Shown piece after piece: positions 15,232 to 22,208 of a stretch of DNA of 22,208 bases. This DNA comes from Firmicutes bacterium CAG:110 (GTDB lineage: Bacteria; Bacillota; Clostridia; Oscillospirales; Oscillospiraceae). Both the position numbers and the translations under genes were made by a program. Numbering within the stretch: position 1 is the stretch's first letter; the number at the start of each line of letters is the position of its first letter. Below the pieces are notes generated by a model. That model was not told the DNA's origin, did no database searches, and worked only from the letters and a program-made list of their open reading frames with translations. The stretch is taken from positions 62,092-84,299 of the forward strand of contig HF988111.1 in NCBI GenBank assembly GCA_000434635.1. The letters are read 5' to 3'.

Positions 15232-18200
15232 CTATTTTTTATGCATCTTTGGGAAAAGCCAGTTCAGGAAGAACATACGCACGCTGTACGTATCCTCTCC
15301 GGTTGTCCGGTAGTCTTCCGCGCCGCAGACGCCGCAGTAGCGGACTTCCTCCCCGTCCCCCGCGGGCATCCATTCGCCCCAGCTGTGGCCGGTGGCCGGG
15401 AGCGGGTCTGTATGGGAGTCCCCGCAGTCGCAGGTATACTCGACGTAGCCGTCCTCCGTGCAGGTCGGCTCAACCCGTTGCGTCTCGTGGTAGGCGTGTT
15501 CATGCGGCACATGATCCGGGTCTTCCGCGCCGCAGTACCGGCAGAAGCCGTCCACGTAATCATGATATTCGTCGAAGGTGCCGGGCTTCGTCATGTCATA
15601 GCCGCAGCTGTCGCAGTGGTACACGATTCTCTGGCAGGTAGCTTCCTGAATCGTCAGGGCGCCGCCGCAGATTTCTTCGTGGAGCACATGGCAGATACGG
15701 CACTCATAATCGTCCCAGTCCTCACTATATGTGTACTCATGATTTCCGCGCCCAAATTCCTCGCCGCAGGTCGAGCATTTCTGATAGTGCTCCAGCGCCG
15801 TGTGGTTCCAGCGATTGTCCAGCGTGTGCCCCTTCGCTTCGGCTTCTTCTTCCTTTTCCATGCCGCAGACGCTGCATCTGACCGTTCTGACGCCCGGCTC
15901 GGTGCAGGTGGCGGTGTTGGTGCCTTCCACTTCTTTCCAGAAATGCTGCTCCGCCGCGCCGCACTCCGCGCAGACGTGGCTGTCCTCCGTGTCCCCGGCG
16001 TCGTATGTCCAGTTGTGGGGGAGCGGGTCGCCGATGACCGCCTGACAATCCTCGCAGAGCAGAATATGGGTTCCGTCCTCCAAATCCTTGTAGGTCATAT
16101 GCGCGTGGGGGCAGTCCTGAACCATGCCGCAGCAGCGGCACACGTAGCGAACGGAGCCGTCCGGGTCTTCCACCTCTTCCATCTGATGTCTGGGAGTGAT
16201 GTCACCATTGATTGCCGTAACACAGTAGCCCACAATATTGCCGTAATTGTCGCTGCCGCCGCCAATGTCCCAGCCATAGGCCAAGGTGTAGCGCAGTGTC
16301 AGCACATCTCCGTCCTTCAGACGCACCGCAGACATGGACTGACCCGGGTAATAGCTGCCGCCTATCGAGTACATCCACCCGGAGCCGCTGGTATAATCGA
16401 ACTCGCCGAAGGTGCTGCCGGAGCCGACGCTTTTGTTCAGTCCGTTGCGGTACAGGCAGCGCCACAGAACTGCAAGACCAGTCCCCGCGCCGAACCGGGC
16501 GTCGATGGCATCCAGCACTTCCTCTTCCGTGCTTCCCGGCCAGACCGCATCTTCCAGTGCATCTGCGTGATAGTCGGTATTCAAACTCCGCAGATAGAAA
16601 CCAGTGTCCAGCGTCCCGCCGTAATCGCCCCGCCAGCCGAGAGTATCGCTTGCCGCACCGAAGGGTTCGCCGGTGTCCTTTCCCATGATTGCCTTGGCGA
16701 CCACATAGGAAATCGGCTCGTCCGCCAGAACCTCATAAGGGATAGGGCCGACAACACCTACCCCCAGCACCGTCATGTCCACATAAATCGTCGCGTCCCC
16801 GATTTTCTGTCCGGGTTCTACGCGGAAACCATTCAGCGTCAGCTCCGCTTTCCCCCAGTTGCCGTAAGCGTCCTCGGCGTAAACATAGAGGGCATGTTCC
16901 TTTCTGTCCCCCGTCTCCGGATTAGACGGAAACAGGCCGTACTCCCAGGCATCCCTGGAGGAGGTAGGATCCGTGACCTCAATTCCATCCAGCGTAACCT
17001 GAATATATTCATTCGTCCCCTTTGCCGGAATGCTGACCGCATTTCCTGCCGCATCTTTTCCCTGCGCGGAAACCTTCAGAATGGTTATGACTTCGTTGGG
17101 AATTTCATCCTGATCCTTGAGGTTCAAAAGGATTTCTATGCTGTTCGTTCCCTTATGCTTGTAGGGAACATTGATTTTGAAGGTATACTGATTTCCCGAG
17201 TCGTCCTTTGCTTCGACCGTAAAATTGTTCTGTCCGGTTTTTCCTTTATTCAGGAGAAGCTGAACCGTGTCCGATGCTTTCAGGGTCCGGGGTCTGTTGT
17301 CATTGCCGGTTCGTGTACACTTGACGGAGGTGATCTTAGCGCTGTCGGCATCGGAGCCGACAATGGACATTTCGTATGGCAGATTCCCCTCGGTCAGCTG
17401 GTCGTCATACACGGTATCCGCCGTTTTCGACTGCTTATTCTGGCAGAAAACCTTTCTTTCGCTGCCGTCATCGAGGATATAGCGCATTTGCAGCGTTACA
17501 TCATTTCCAAAATGCAGAATGACTTCAAAGTGAGCCGTATGCCCGTTTGCAAGGGCGGAAACCGAAATCCGATAGGTATTGGAGGTTTCCCCCTCCGGCA
17601 TTTTCACCTCCAACCGACCTTGTCCATCCCGCCAATTCAGCTCGCCGCTCTCGGAGGCCGCATCGGAGGTATAGCTGGCGCTCATAATTCTCGCGCCCGC
17701 GCTCTCGGCGTCCGCGCCGACCAACTTCATCTCGTAGCGTATCCCGCCACCGGCCAGCTGATTGTTCTTGATTTTATCCGCGGCGCTGCCACCCGGCAAA
17801 CAGAGCAGTGTGCCTTTGTGGTTTCCGGTTCCCTGCCATGTAAAGGAAAGCTGTACATCCGGGAGCTTCTGATACGTGATTTTATACCGGAAAAACACGT
17901 CCCGCTCCGGGGTTCTGACTGTGAAGGAAACCTCGTAGACCTCCTTGTCCGTTCCCGCCGCCGGCGCCATGGGCAGCGACCCCCTCGGCCAGGTCAGCTC
18001 CTTTGCCGTTTGGGTGGATTCGGCGACGGAAATGCCGCCCACGATCTTTGCATCCTGCGCCTGTGTTCCGGTCAGGCTTACGCGAAACCGGAACAAGTCC
18101 TCGTTCAGCTCATAGCTGCTTACGGAAAACGCCTGCGTGTTGCCCGCGGCACAGGCAATGCCCTTTGCGTTCCAGGTCAAGACCAGCGACAGCTCCGAGG

Positions 18201-18555
18201 GAGAAACTTCCCCGCCGTCGGCGCCCTGATCTCCGTCCTCCTGACCGTCACTGCCGTCGTCCGTGGAGGAATCGGGCTGGGTTTCTTCCGGTCGGGTCTC
18301 GCTGGCCTTGTCATTCGGCTCTGTGGATTTTGTCTGACCGCCGCTGGGAACCGAAATGGTGTTCAGCTGCTCCAAATTCTCCCCCAGCTTCAGCACCGTG
18401 ATCTCCCGGACGCCCTCCCCTTGCAGGGGGTCATCCGGCTGGGCCTCCTTCAGCCCCGTTCCCGGAAGCCACAGTCCCAGCAGGATCGCGGCGATCAGCA
18501 CTGCGCACAGGCCGCCCCGCAGATATTTGCTGTGAAATAATGAATTCCAATCCAT
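15232..18555 (-). CDS. Large membrane-anchored DUF4430 protein with triplicated beta repeats and a cysteine-rich tail
   Basis: This 1107-aa protein is anchored by one N-terminal helix (about 14-31). An acidic, Ser/Thr-rich linker (75-120) follows. Three degenerate repeats (about 122-228, 234-348, 353-465) share a leading aromatic strand and a GxDAxSAxI-type segment. Residues about 588-760 form a DUF4430 domain with an insertion, carrying SGSGWMYSIGGSYYPG (723-738) and LKDGDVLTLRYT. Residues 800-1080 contain 26 cysteines, mostly as CxxC pairs in zinc-ribbon-like units such as CTEPG then CSVCG. The protein may bind the same ligand class as the smaller DUF4430 proteins, while the tail may bind metal or be disulfide-stabilised. 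The start has AAGGA before the ATG. No LPxTG signal is present. Confidence 0.82.
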   Translation of the reverse strand: MDWNSLFHSKYLRGGLCAVLIAAILLGLWLPGTGLKEAQPDDPLQGEGVREITVLKLGENLEQLNTISVPSGGQTKSTEPNDKASETRPEETQPDSSTDDGSDGQEDGDQGADGGEVSPSELSLVLTWNAKGIACAAGNTQAFSVSSYELNEDLFRFRVSLTGTQAQDAKIVGGISVAESTQTAKELTWPRGSLPMAPAAGTDKEVYEVSFTVRTPERDVFFRYKITYQKLPDVQLSFTWQGTGNHKGTLLCLPGGSAADKIKNNQLAGGGIRYEMKLVGADAESAGARIMSASYTSDAASESGELNWRDGQGRLEVKMPEGETSNTYRISVSALANGHTAHFEVILHFGNDVTLQMRYILDDGSERKVFCQNKQSKTADTVYDDQLTEGNLPYEMSIVGSDADSAKITSVKCTRTGNDNRPRTLKASDTVQLLLNKGKTGQNNFTVEAKDDSGNQYTFKINVPYKHKGTNSIEILLNLKDQDEIPNEVITILKVSAQGKDAAGNAVSIPAKGTNEYIQVTLDGIEVTDPTSSRDAWEYGLFPSNPETGDRKEHALYVYAEDAYGNWGKAELTLNGFRVEPGQKIGDATIYVDMTVLGVGVVGPIPYEVLADEPISYVVAKAIMGKDTGEPFGAASDTLGWRGDYGGTLDTGFYLRSLNTDYHADALEDAVWPGSTEEEVLDAIDARFGAGTGLAVLWRCLYRNGLNKSVGSGSTFGEFDYTSGSGWMYSIGGSYYPGQSMSAVRLKDGDVLTLRYTLAYGWDIGGGSDNYGNIVGYCVTAINGDITPRHQMEEVEDPDGSVRYVCRCCGMVQDCPHAHMTYKDLEDGTHILLCEDCQAVIGDPLPHNWTYDAGDTEDSHVCAECGAAEQHFWKEVEGTNTATCTEPGVRTVRCSVCGMEKEEEAEAKGHTLDNRWNHTALEHYQKCSTCGEEFGRGNHEYTYSEDWDDYECRICHVLHEEICGGALTIQEATCQRIVYHCDSCGYDMTKPGTFDEYHDYVDGFCRYCGAEDPDHVPHEHAYHETQRVEPTCTEDGYVEYTCDCGDSHTDPLPATGHSWGEWMPAGDGEEVRYCGVCGAEDYRTTGEDTYSVRMFFLNWLFPKMHKK

Positions 18556-18592
18556 ACTGCCATTCCTTTTGTCTTCGGAATTTGCCCCAATT

Positions 18593-18644
18593 CACGTGCC
18601 GCCGCAGAATGCACGTGTGCCCCACCCGGAAAATCCGGGTGGGG
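18593..18644 (-). repeat. Two adjacent hairpins in the only sizeable gap of the operon
   Basis: The 99-bp gap between 18555 and 18655 holds two inverted repeats: CACGTGC (18593-18599) with 18611-18617, and a perfect 10-bp GC-rich stem CCCCACCCGG (18620-18629) with 18635-18644 around AAAAT. No T-run follows on the minus strand, so this is unlikely to be a plain terminator. It may protect or process the mRNA and set different levels for the three upstream cohesin genes compared with the rest. Confidence 0.6.
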
Positions 18645-18654
18645 GCGCATGAAC

Positions 18655-19704
18655 TTATAGCCACTTTGCGTAGAGTGTCATATTATCTTCAACCTTGTCG
18701 TTATCAAAATCCCAGCGCTTGGTGCAGCTCTCATCTGCGTACCATCCGGCGAAGGCTCTGCCGGGGCGAACCGGCTGCTCGGGACGTGTCACCAGACTGC
18801 CCTTCTTCACCTTCTGATCCTTCACCTTGCTGTCGCAGCCGGTCTCGAAGTGAACCGTCTTTCTGCCCAGCAGCAGGAGAAGCAGGAGCAGAAGCAGCAG
18901 ACCAAGCAGGCCCAGCCCCAGCAGCCACCACAGGCCGCTGCCGGTGCCGTCGGCATCCGTCTCAGGCGCGTCGCCCTTCTCCCATCTTGCGTACAGGGTC
19001 ACATTGCCCTGAACGGTGTCGGTGTCAAAATCCCACGGATTCTGGAGGTCGATATCCGAATACCAGCCCACCAGATGGTAGCCCTCCCGGGTAGGATTGT
19101 CCGGCCGCTCCACGGTCTCGCCGTACCGGACGGTCTGGCTGGGAACCGCCGTGCCGCCGTTTGGCTCAAACGTGACCGTGCAGTCGGTGGAAATGATGAT
19201 GGTCACATCCTGACAGGACGCCTTATATTCATCGGTTCCGTCCTTGGTGGACACCAGATAGTCCTGATTCGTGATCTTGGACACGCCGGACGTGGCGATC
19301 ACCTTCAGCTTGAAGGAGCCGACCAGACGTTGGGCGTTCCATTCCTCGCCGCCGGACAGGGACACAAAGTTCATGTAAAATTCCCGGTAATTGTCCCGCA
19401 GGCCGATGTCCGTCGTGGAAATGCCGTTGCTCAGCAGGGCGCTGCCCTCCACCAGTTCGAAGAAATTGCTGTCGTAGCGAATTTCGTTCTGCATACCGTA
19501 CATGGTGTAGGCATCGCCGCTGTCCGACCGTTTCAGGTTGAAATCCACCTGAATGATGTCGCCGGGCTGTACCTCTTTCTTATCGCTGCCGTCCACGGAC
19601 AGCTCGAAGAAAAAGTCACGGGCGTTATCCACTGCCATCGCTGTGGGAATGCAGGTCAGGAAAAGCATGACCGCAAGGAAACAGGACAGAACTTTTTTCA
19701 TCAT
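18655..19704 (-). CDS. Membrane-anchored cohesin-like protein with two InlB-type repeats
   Basis: This 349-aa protein has a signal peptide cleaved near AMA-V (residue 24) and a cohesin-like beta domain (about 28-172). An InlB/Listeria-Bacteroides repeat follows (175-241, with TVTFEPNGGT, GYHLVGWY and NVTLYARW). Next come an acidic linker and a very leucine-rich membrane helix (258-279) followed by GRK. A second repeat of the same family sits at 283-349 (FAGWY and NMTLYAKWL). It could be the membrane-attached cohesin that receives dockerin proteins of the operon. The start is ATG at 19704, with AAGGAG six bases upstream, not the earlier in-frame ATG at 19734, which overlaps the previous stop. 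The repeat beyond the membrane helix is topologically puzzling. Confidence 0.83.
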   Translation of the reverse strand: MMKKVLSCFLAVMLFLTCIPTAMAVDNARDFFFELSVDGSDKKEVQPGDIIQVDFNLKRSDSGDAYTMYGMQNEIRYDSNFFELVEGSALLSNGISTTDIGLRDNYREFYMNFVSLSGGEEWNAQRLVGSFKLKVIATSGVSKITNQDYLVSTKDGTDEYKASCQDVTIIISTDCTVTFEPNGGTAVPSQTVRYGETVERPDNPTREGYHLVGWYSDIDLQNPWDFDTDTVQGNVTLYARWEKGDAPETDADGTGSGLWWLLGLGLLGLLLLLLLLLLLGRKTVHFETGCDSKVKDQKVKKGSLVTRPEQPVRPGRAFAGWYADESCTKRWDFDNDKVEDNMTLYAKWL

Positions 19705-19730
19705 ATTTTGCTCCTTTTCTGTGGGTCGGG

Positions 19731-20429
19731 TCATTCCTGACCGCCCGATACGATCCCATAAATTGCCATTATGTCAAGCGCGTTGATCATACCGTCCCGG
19801 TTGACATCCAGACGGTCAAGATCCTCTTCCGAGAAATCCGTGCCGCTTATCACAGCTCTGTACAGGCCCATGACGTCAAGCGCGTTTACCGTTCCGTTCT
19901 GGTCATAGTCTCCCACCAGAACCGTCGATACGGTTCCGCTCACGGTCGTGACGGGAATGGCGTCAAATACAGACAGCAGCCGTTTGTTGCTGCGCATATA
20001 CTGCACCACCGGCTGCACCGCCGCAGTGCCGGAAAAATCCCCACTGACCCGGAACGTGGCAGTGAACAGAATTCCGTCTGCCGTCGCGGCTTCTTCCAGA
20101 GCAGCCGTGACGTAGCCAAAGGTCTTCTCGTCCGTACCTGTCCATTGGGTATTCACGGCAACCGTCGTGCCGCAGAGATAGGGCGTTTCCCCTTCCGCCG
20201 TCTGGATGCTCAGCAGCTCCAGCTGCTCCCGGTCATAGTCCAGAGCAATGCCGAAATTGGTAAAGCCCCGGTTCCCGGAAATGCGGATGGGTACAGTCAC
20301 AGTCCCCCCCGCCGTCGCCGACACGGAATCGGCGGACACGGTGCAGTCCGCGATCTCCGCCGCCATGGCCGTCACGGCCAGCGCGAATATCAGTGCGATG
20401 GCCAGAATGACACTGGTGATTCTCTTCAT
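19731..20429 (-). CDS. Small secreted cohesin-dockerin protein
   Basis: This 232-aa protein has a signal peptide (1-23, cleaved after AMA), a cohesin domain (about 28-168, with FTNFGIALDYDREQLEL and TATFRVSGDFSG) and a complete dockerin (172-228). The two dockerin calcium loops are DYDQNGTVNALD and DVNRDGMINALD, sharing the same NALD ending. Carrying both a socket and a plug, it could act as an adaptor or chain-former between an anchored cohesin and dockerin cargo. AAGGAG lies eight bases before the ATG, and the gene begins three bases after the preceding stop. No enzymatic domain is present, which argues for a structural role. Confidence 0.85.
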   Translation of the reverse strand: MKRITSVILAIALIFALAVTAMAAEIADCTVSADSVSATAGGTVTVPIRISGNRGFTNFGIALDYDREQLELLSIQTAEGETPYLCGTTVAVNTQWTGTDEKTFGYVTAALEEAATADGILFTATFRVSGDFSGTAAVQPVVQYMRSNKRLLSVFDAIPVTTVSGTVSTVLVGDYDQNGTVNALDVMGLYRAVISGTDFSEEDLDRLDVNRDGMINALDIMAIYGIVSGGQE

Positions 20430-20432
20430 ATG

Positions 20433-22088
20433 TCACGCTCCTTGCTGTCCGCTGAGAATGCGGTTGACGATCCACACCGCATCCTTTACGTCCACCTTCC
20501 GGTCTCTGTTGACATCTGCGTTCAGGAATTTGTGCATCACCATGCTTACCAGCGTGTATCTCGCGTTGTACACGTCGTGGTCGAGATGTACGTCGTCCAC
20601 ATCGATGCGCCCGCTGAGATCAACGTTGCCGGAGTAGTCGATGGAGGCGGCGGCCTCCCCTTCTCCGATGATGATACTGTTCCGGGCAGTCCGCACGACC
20701 TCTTTTTCATCAGCGGAGGAAATCACCAGCCATGCGTAGGCGTTGTAGGCTTCCGACCAGTACATATTCTGTCCGTCGTACATGGGGACATGCCCATCTT
20801 CAACGCTGCCGCTGTAAGTCACAAGGTACATGCTCTGCTTGTCCAGCGTGACGTATACGTTGACCTCCACCGGGGCGCCCTTCGTAATCGTGATGGTGAT
20901 ATCTCCCGTGACCTCGCTGCCCGAAATACGGTAAATATTCTTTTTACTGTCGTAGGTACATTTGACGGTAACGCCGTTGACCCTTGCGGAAACGTCATAA
21001 TCGGTATCGTCCTTACGATCAATGCGGAATGTATAATCCGAACCGCGCCGTGTGGTTTTCCTGCCCACCGCGTCGTCCGCGCCGGAACCAATGAAGCTTA
21101 CCGACACATACTTGGCGGAGCTTCCGCCGCCTGAGCCGCCGCTGGAGCTTCCGCCGCCGGAATTGATCTTGGTTTTCTGCGCGGTGACGACAATGTCGCC
21201 TGTGATGTCCGCGCCCGGGATCACGTAGCCGCCGTTCTCCGCCTTGTAGCCGGTGTAAGATTTTCCGCCGATGGTCACACGCAGAACGTAGCTGTATCCG
21301 GCCTTCCGGTTCAGCTTGAAATGGTAGGGCGTGTTATAGGCCGCAGTTTTTTCGCCCGACAGATCCTCGCCCTTGAATGTTACCTTATAGGTCTTGGGGG
21401 TTCTGTTCGCCTTGACCGTGATATTTCCGTTGATCTCGCTGCCGGGGATGGTGTAGGTGCCGTCGCCGTTATCCTTGACCGTGACGTCCTTGCCGCCGAT
21501 CTTCGCCGAGGGCTTGTAATCATAGTGAAGCGGATCTGTCGCACGGAAGGTATAATCCTCCCCTGCCGTCGCGCTCAGGCTGTCAGAGGCCAGCCCCTCG
21601 TCCAGCGTCACGGTGTATCCCGGCTGGATGGTAAACTTTGTGGTATTTCTGCTGATCGCAGCCGGAGGCGCGTTTTTTGTCGGGGCGTTTGCGCCGGTGT
21701 CGATCTTCGCCGAGGAAATCACAACCTTTGCAGTCCCCGCCGCCTTTGTCTTGAATGTCAGGGTTACGACCTTCGTGGAGGCGGACTTATCCGCGCCGTA
21801 GCCGATAACACGGATGCTTCCGCTCTTTTCGGCTACCGAAGCCCCTTTATCCGCCGCCTGACCGGACACATAGGTCAGCCGCGCGGTGTCATAGGTCAGC
21901 ACCAGATCATAGGCATTGTACTTTCCCCCGGGGACGGGCACGCTCATGCTGACGGTCTTCCCAGCATCCGTAGTCTGATCCGGCGAAGCGGCGACCGAAT
22001 AGCGCGTTTCCACGGCATAAACTCCCATGGGCAGGGCGGACAAAAGCATTACAAAAGCAAGCAGGCTGGACAAAATTCTCTTTTTCAT
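20433..22088 (-). CDS. Secreted scaffold-like protein: cohesin, three beta repeats and a C-terminal dockerin
   Basis: This 551-aa protein is the first gene of the operon in the window. It has a signal peptide (1-25, after VYA), a cohesin-like domain (about 28-152) and three related beta modules (156-228, 232-307, 326-403). Each module ends in a shared pattern: IPGSEINGNITV, IPGADITGDIVV and ISGSEVTGDITI. A Gly/Ser linker (310-324) precedes the third module. An unassigned region (404-483) leads to a dockerin (486-546). The first dockerin loop is degenerate (NVDLSGRIDVDD) and the second is normal (DVNRDRKVDVKD). ATG at 22088 was preferred to a GTG three codons earlier because of spacing from TAGGAT. 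It probably presents or links surface partners. Confidence 0.83.
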   Translation of the reverse strand: MKKRILSSLLAFVMLLSALPMGVYAVETRYSVAASPDQTTDAGKTVSMSVPVPGGKYNAYDLVLTYDTARLTYVSGQAADKGASVAEKSGSIRVIGYGADKSASTKVVTLTFKTKAAGTAKVVISSAKIDTGANAPTKNAPPAAISRNTTKFTIQPGYTVTLDEGLASDSLSATAGEDYTFRATDPLHYDYKPSAKIGGKDVTVKDNGDGTYTIPGSEINGNITVKANRTPKTYKVTFKGEDLSGEKTAAYNTPYHFKLNRKAGYSYVLRVTIGGKSYTGYKAENGGYVIPGADITGDIVVTAQKTKINSGGGSSSGGSGGGSSAKYVSVSFIGSGADDAVGRKTTRRGSDYTFRIDRKDDTDYDVSARVNGVTVKCTYDSKKNIYRISGSEVTGDITITITKGAPVEVNVYVTLDKQSMYLVTYSGSVEDGHVPMYDGQNMYWSEAYNAYAWLVISSADEKEVVRTARNSIIIGEGEAAASIDYSGNVDLSGRIDVDDVHLDHDVYNARYTLVSMVMHKFLNADVNRDRKVDVKDAVWIVNRILSGQQGA

Positions 22089-22097
22089 AAAATTCAC

Positions 22098-22208
22098 ATC
22101 CTACGGCAAAGGTGTCGGAAATTCACAGCTGTCCCCACTTTCCATAGGGACACCTGTGACCCTCCGAATTCTGCGGTCTGGCCTCCCCCGCCTTTCACGG
22201 CGGGGGAG
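22098..22208 (-). promoter_or_regulatory. Structured 5' leader of the long operon (incomplete at window edge)
   Basis: This stretch holds no gene and no convincing promoter. It contains a perfect 10-bp inverted repeat at the very edge (22183-22192 with 22199-22208). A longer hairpin has CACAGCTGTCCC (22124-22135) opposite 22147-22158 with one mismatch, extended by TCGGA/TCCGA (22115-22119 with 22163-22167). One arm can pair differently, 22149-22155 with 22110-22116, next to the ribosome site. The leader may be regulatory; its 5' part lies outside the window. Confidence 0.45.

Noticed and set aside
15241..18540. A 1099-codon open frame on the plus strand
   Set aside because: It lies exactly antisense to the 1107-aa DUF4430 gene, has no ribosome site or recognisable domain, and shows the Arg/His/Gly-rich make-up of a GC-rich shadow frame.
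18860..18910. CAG/AGG-rich low-complexity tract as a possible microsatellite
   Set aside because: It simply encodes the leucine-rich membrane helix of the cohesin-InlB protein in CTG/CTC/CTT codons.
19761..19890. Repeated GTCAAGCGCGTT sequence
   Set aside because: It is the duplicated NALD end of the two dockerin calcium loops, not a DNA repeat element or attachment site.
22168..22208. GGCCAGACCGC on the minus strand resembling a cobalamin-riboswitch B12 box
   Set aside because: The loop between the two halves of the box is missing and the conserved GCCACTG core is not seen; more upstream sequence is needed.

Overview
The window looks like the chromosome of a GC-rich, low-oxygen gut-type Firmicute, most likely a clostridial lineage near Oscillospiraceae. 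The grounds are AGGAG-type ribosome sites, lipoprotein signals, dockerin/cohesin modules, DUF4430 proteins, and energy-coupling-factor (ECF) transporter parts with no outer-membrane genes. The assignment rests on gene content only. There are no tRNA, rRNA, CRISPR or insertion-sequence genes.

Left end (1-2930). A truncated EcfT gene runs leftwards off the edge. It is preceded by its own sigma-A-type promoter and a roughly 200-nt rod-shaped RNA that ends in an intrinsic terminator just before the EcfT start. Divergent from it are a small DUF4430 lipoprotein gene with promoter and terminator, then an RlmI-like rRNA methyltransferase gene with its own promoter.

Rest of the window (2969-22088). 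Twelve leftward genes are packed with overlaps or gaps of at most about 100 bp, and the series ends in a strong terminator at 2931-2964. It reads as a single operon of about 19 kb whose promoter lies beyond the right edge. In transcription order it encodes: a cohesin/dockerin scaffold-like protein, a small cohesin-dockerin protein, a membrane-anchored cohesin-InlB-repeat protein, a 1107-aa DUF4430 protein with a cysteine-rich tail, a MoxR AAA+ ATPase, a DUF58 protein, a TgpA-like membrane protein with a substituted transglutaminase triad, a 1534-aa beta-propeller/dockerin protein, an alpha/alpha-barrel (prenyltransferase/transcobalamin-like) lipoprotein, a membrane-anchored DUF4430 protein, an ECF S component and a second EcfT.

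Interpretation. The alpha/alpha barrel and the DUF4430 domain are the two halves of animal transcobalamin/intrinsic factor. Here they are separate neighbouring genes directly upstream of an ECF S and T component. My working model is a cell-surface capture system for a corrinoid or another small ligand. It would be organised by cohesin-dockerin contacts, perhaps assembled with help from the MoxR-DUF58-TgpA set, and would deliver to an ECF importer whose ATPases are not in the window. The ligand and the physical assembly are inference; the gene order, domains and spacing are read from the sequence.
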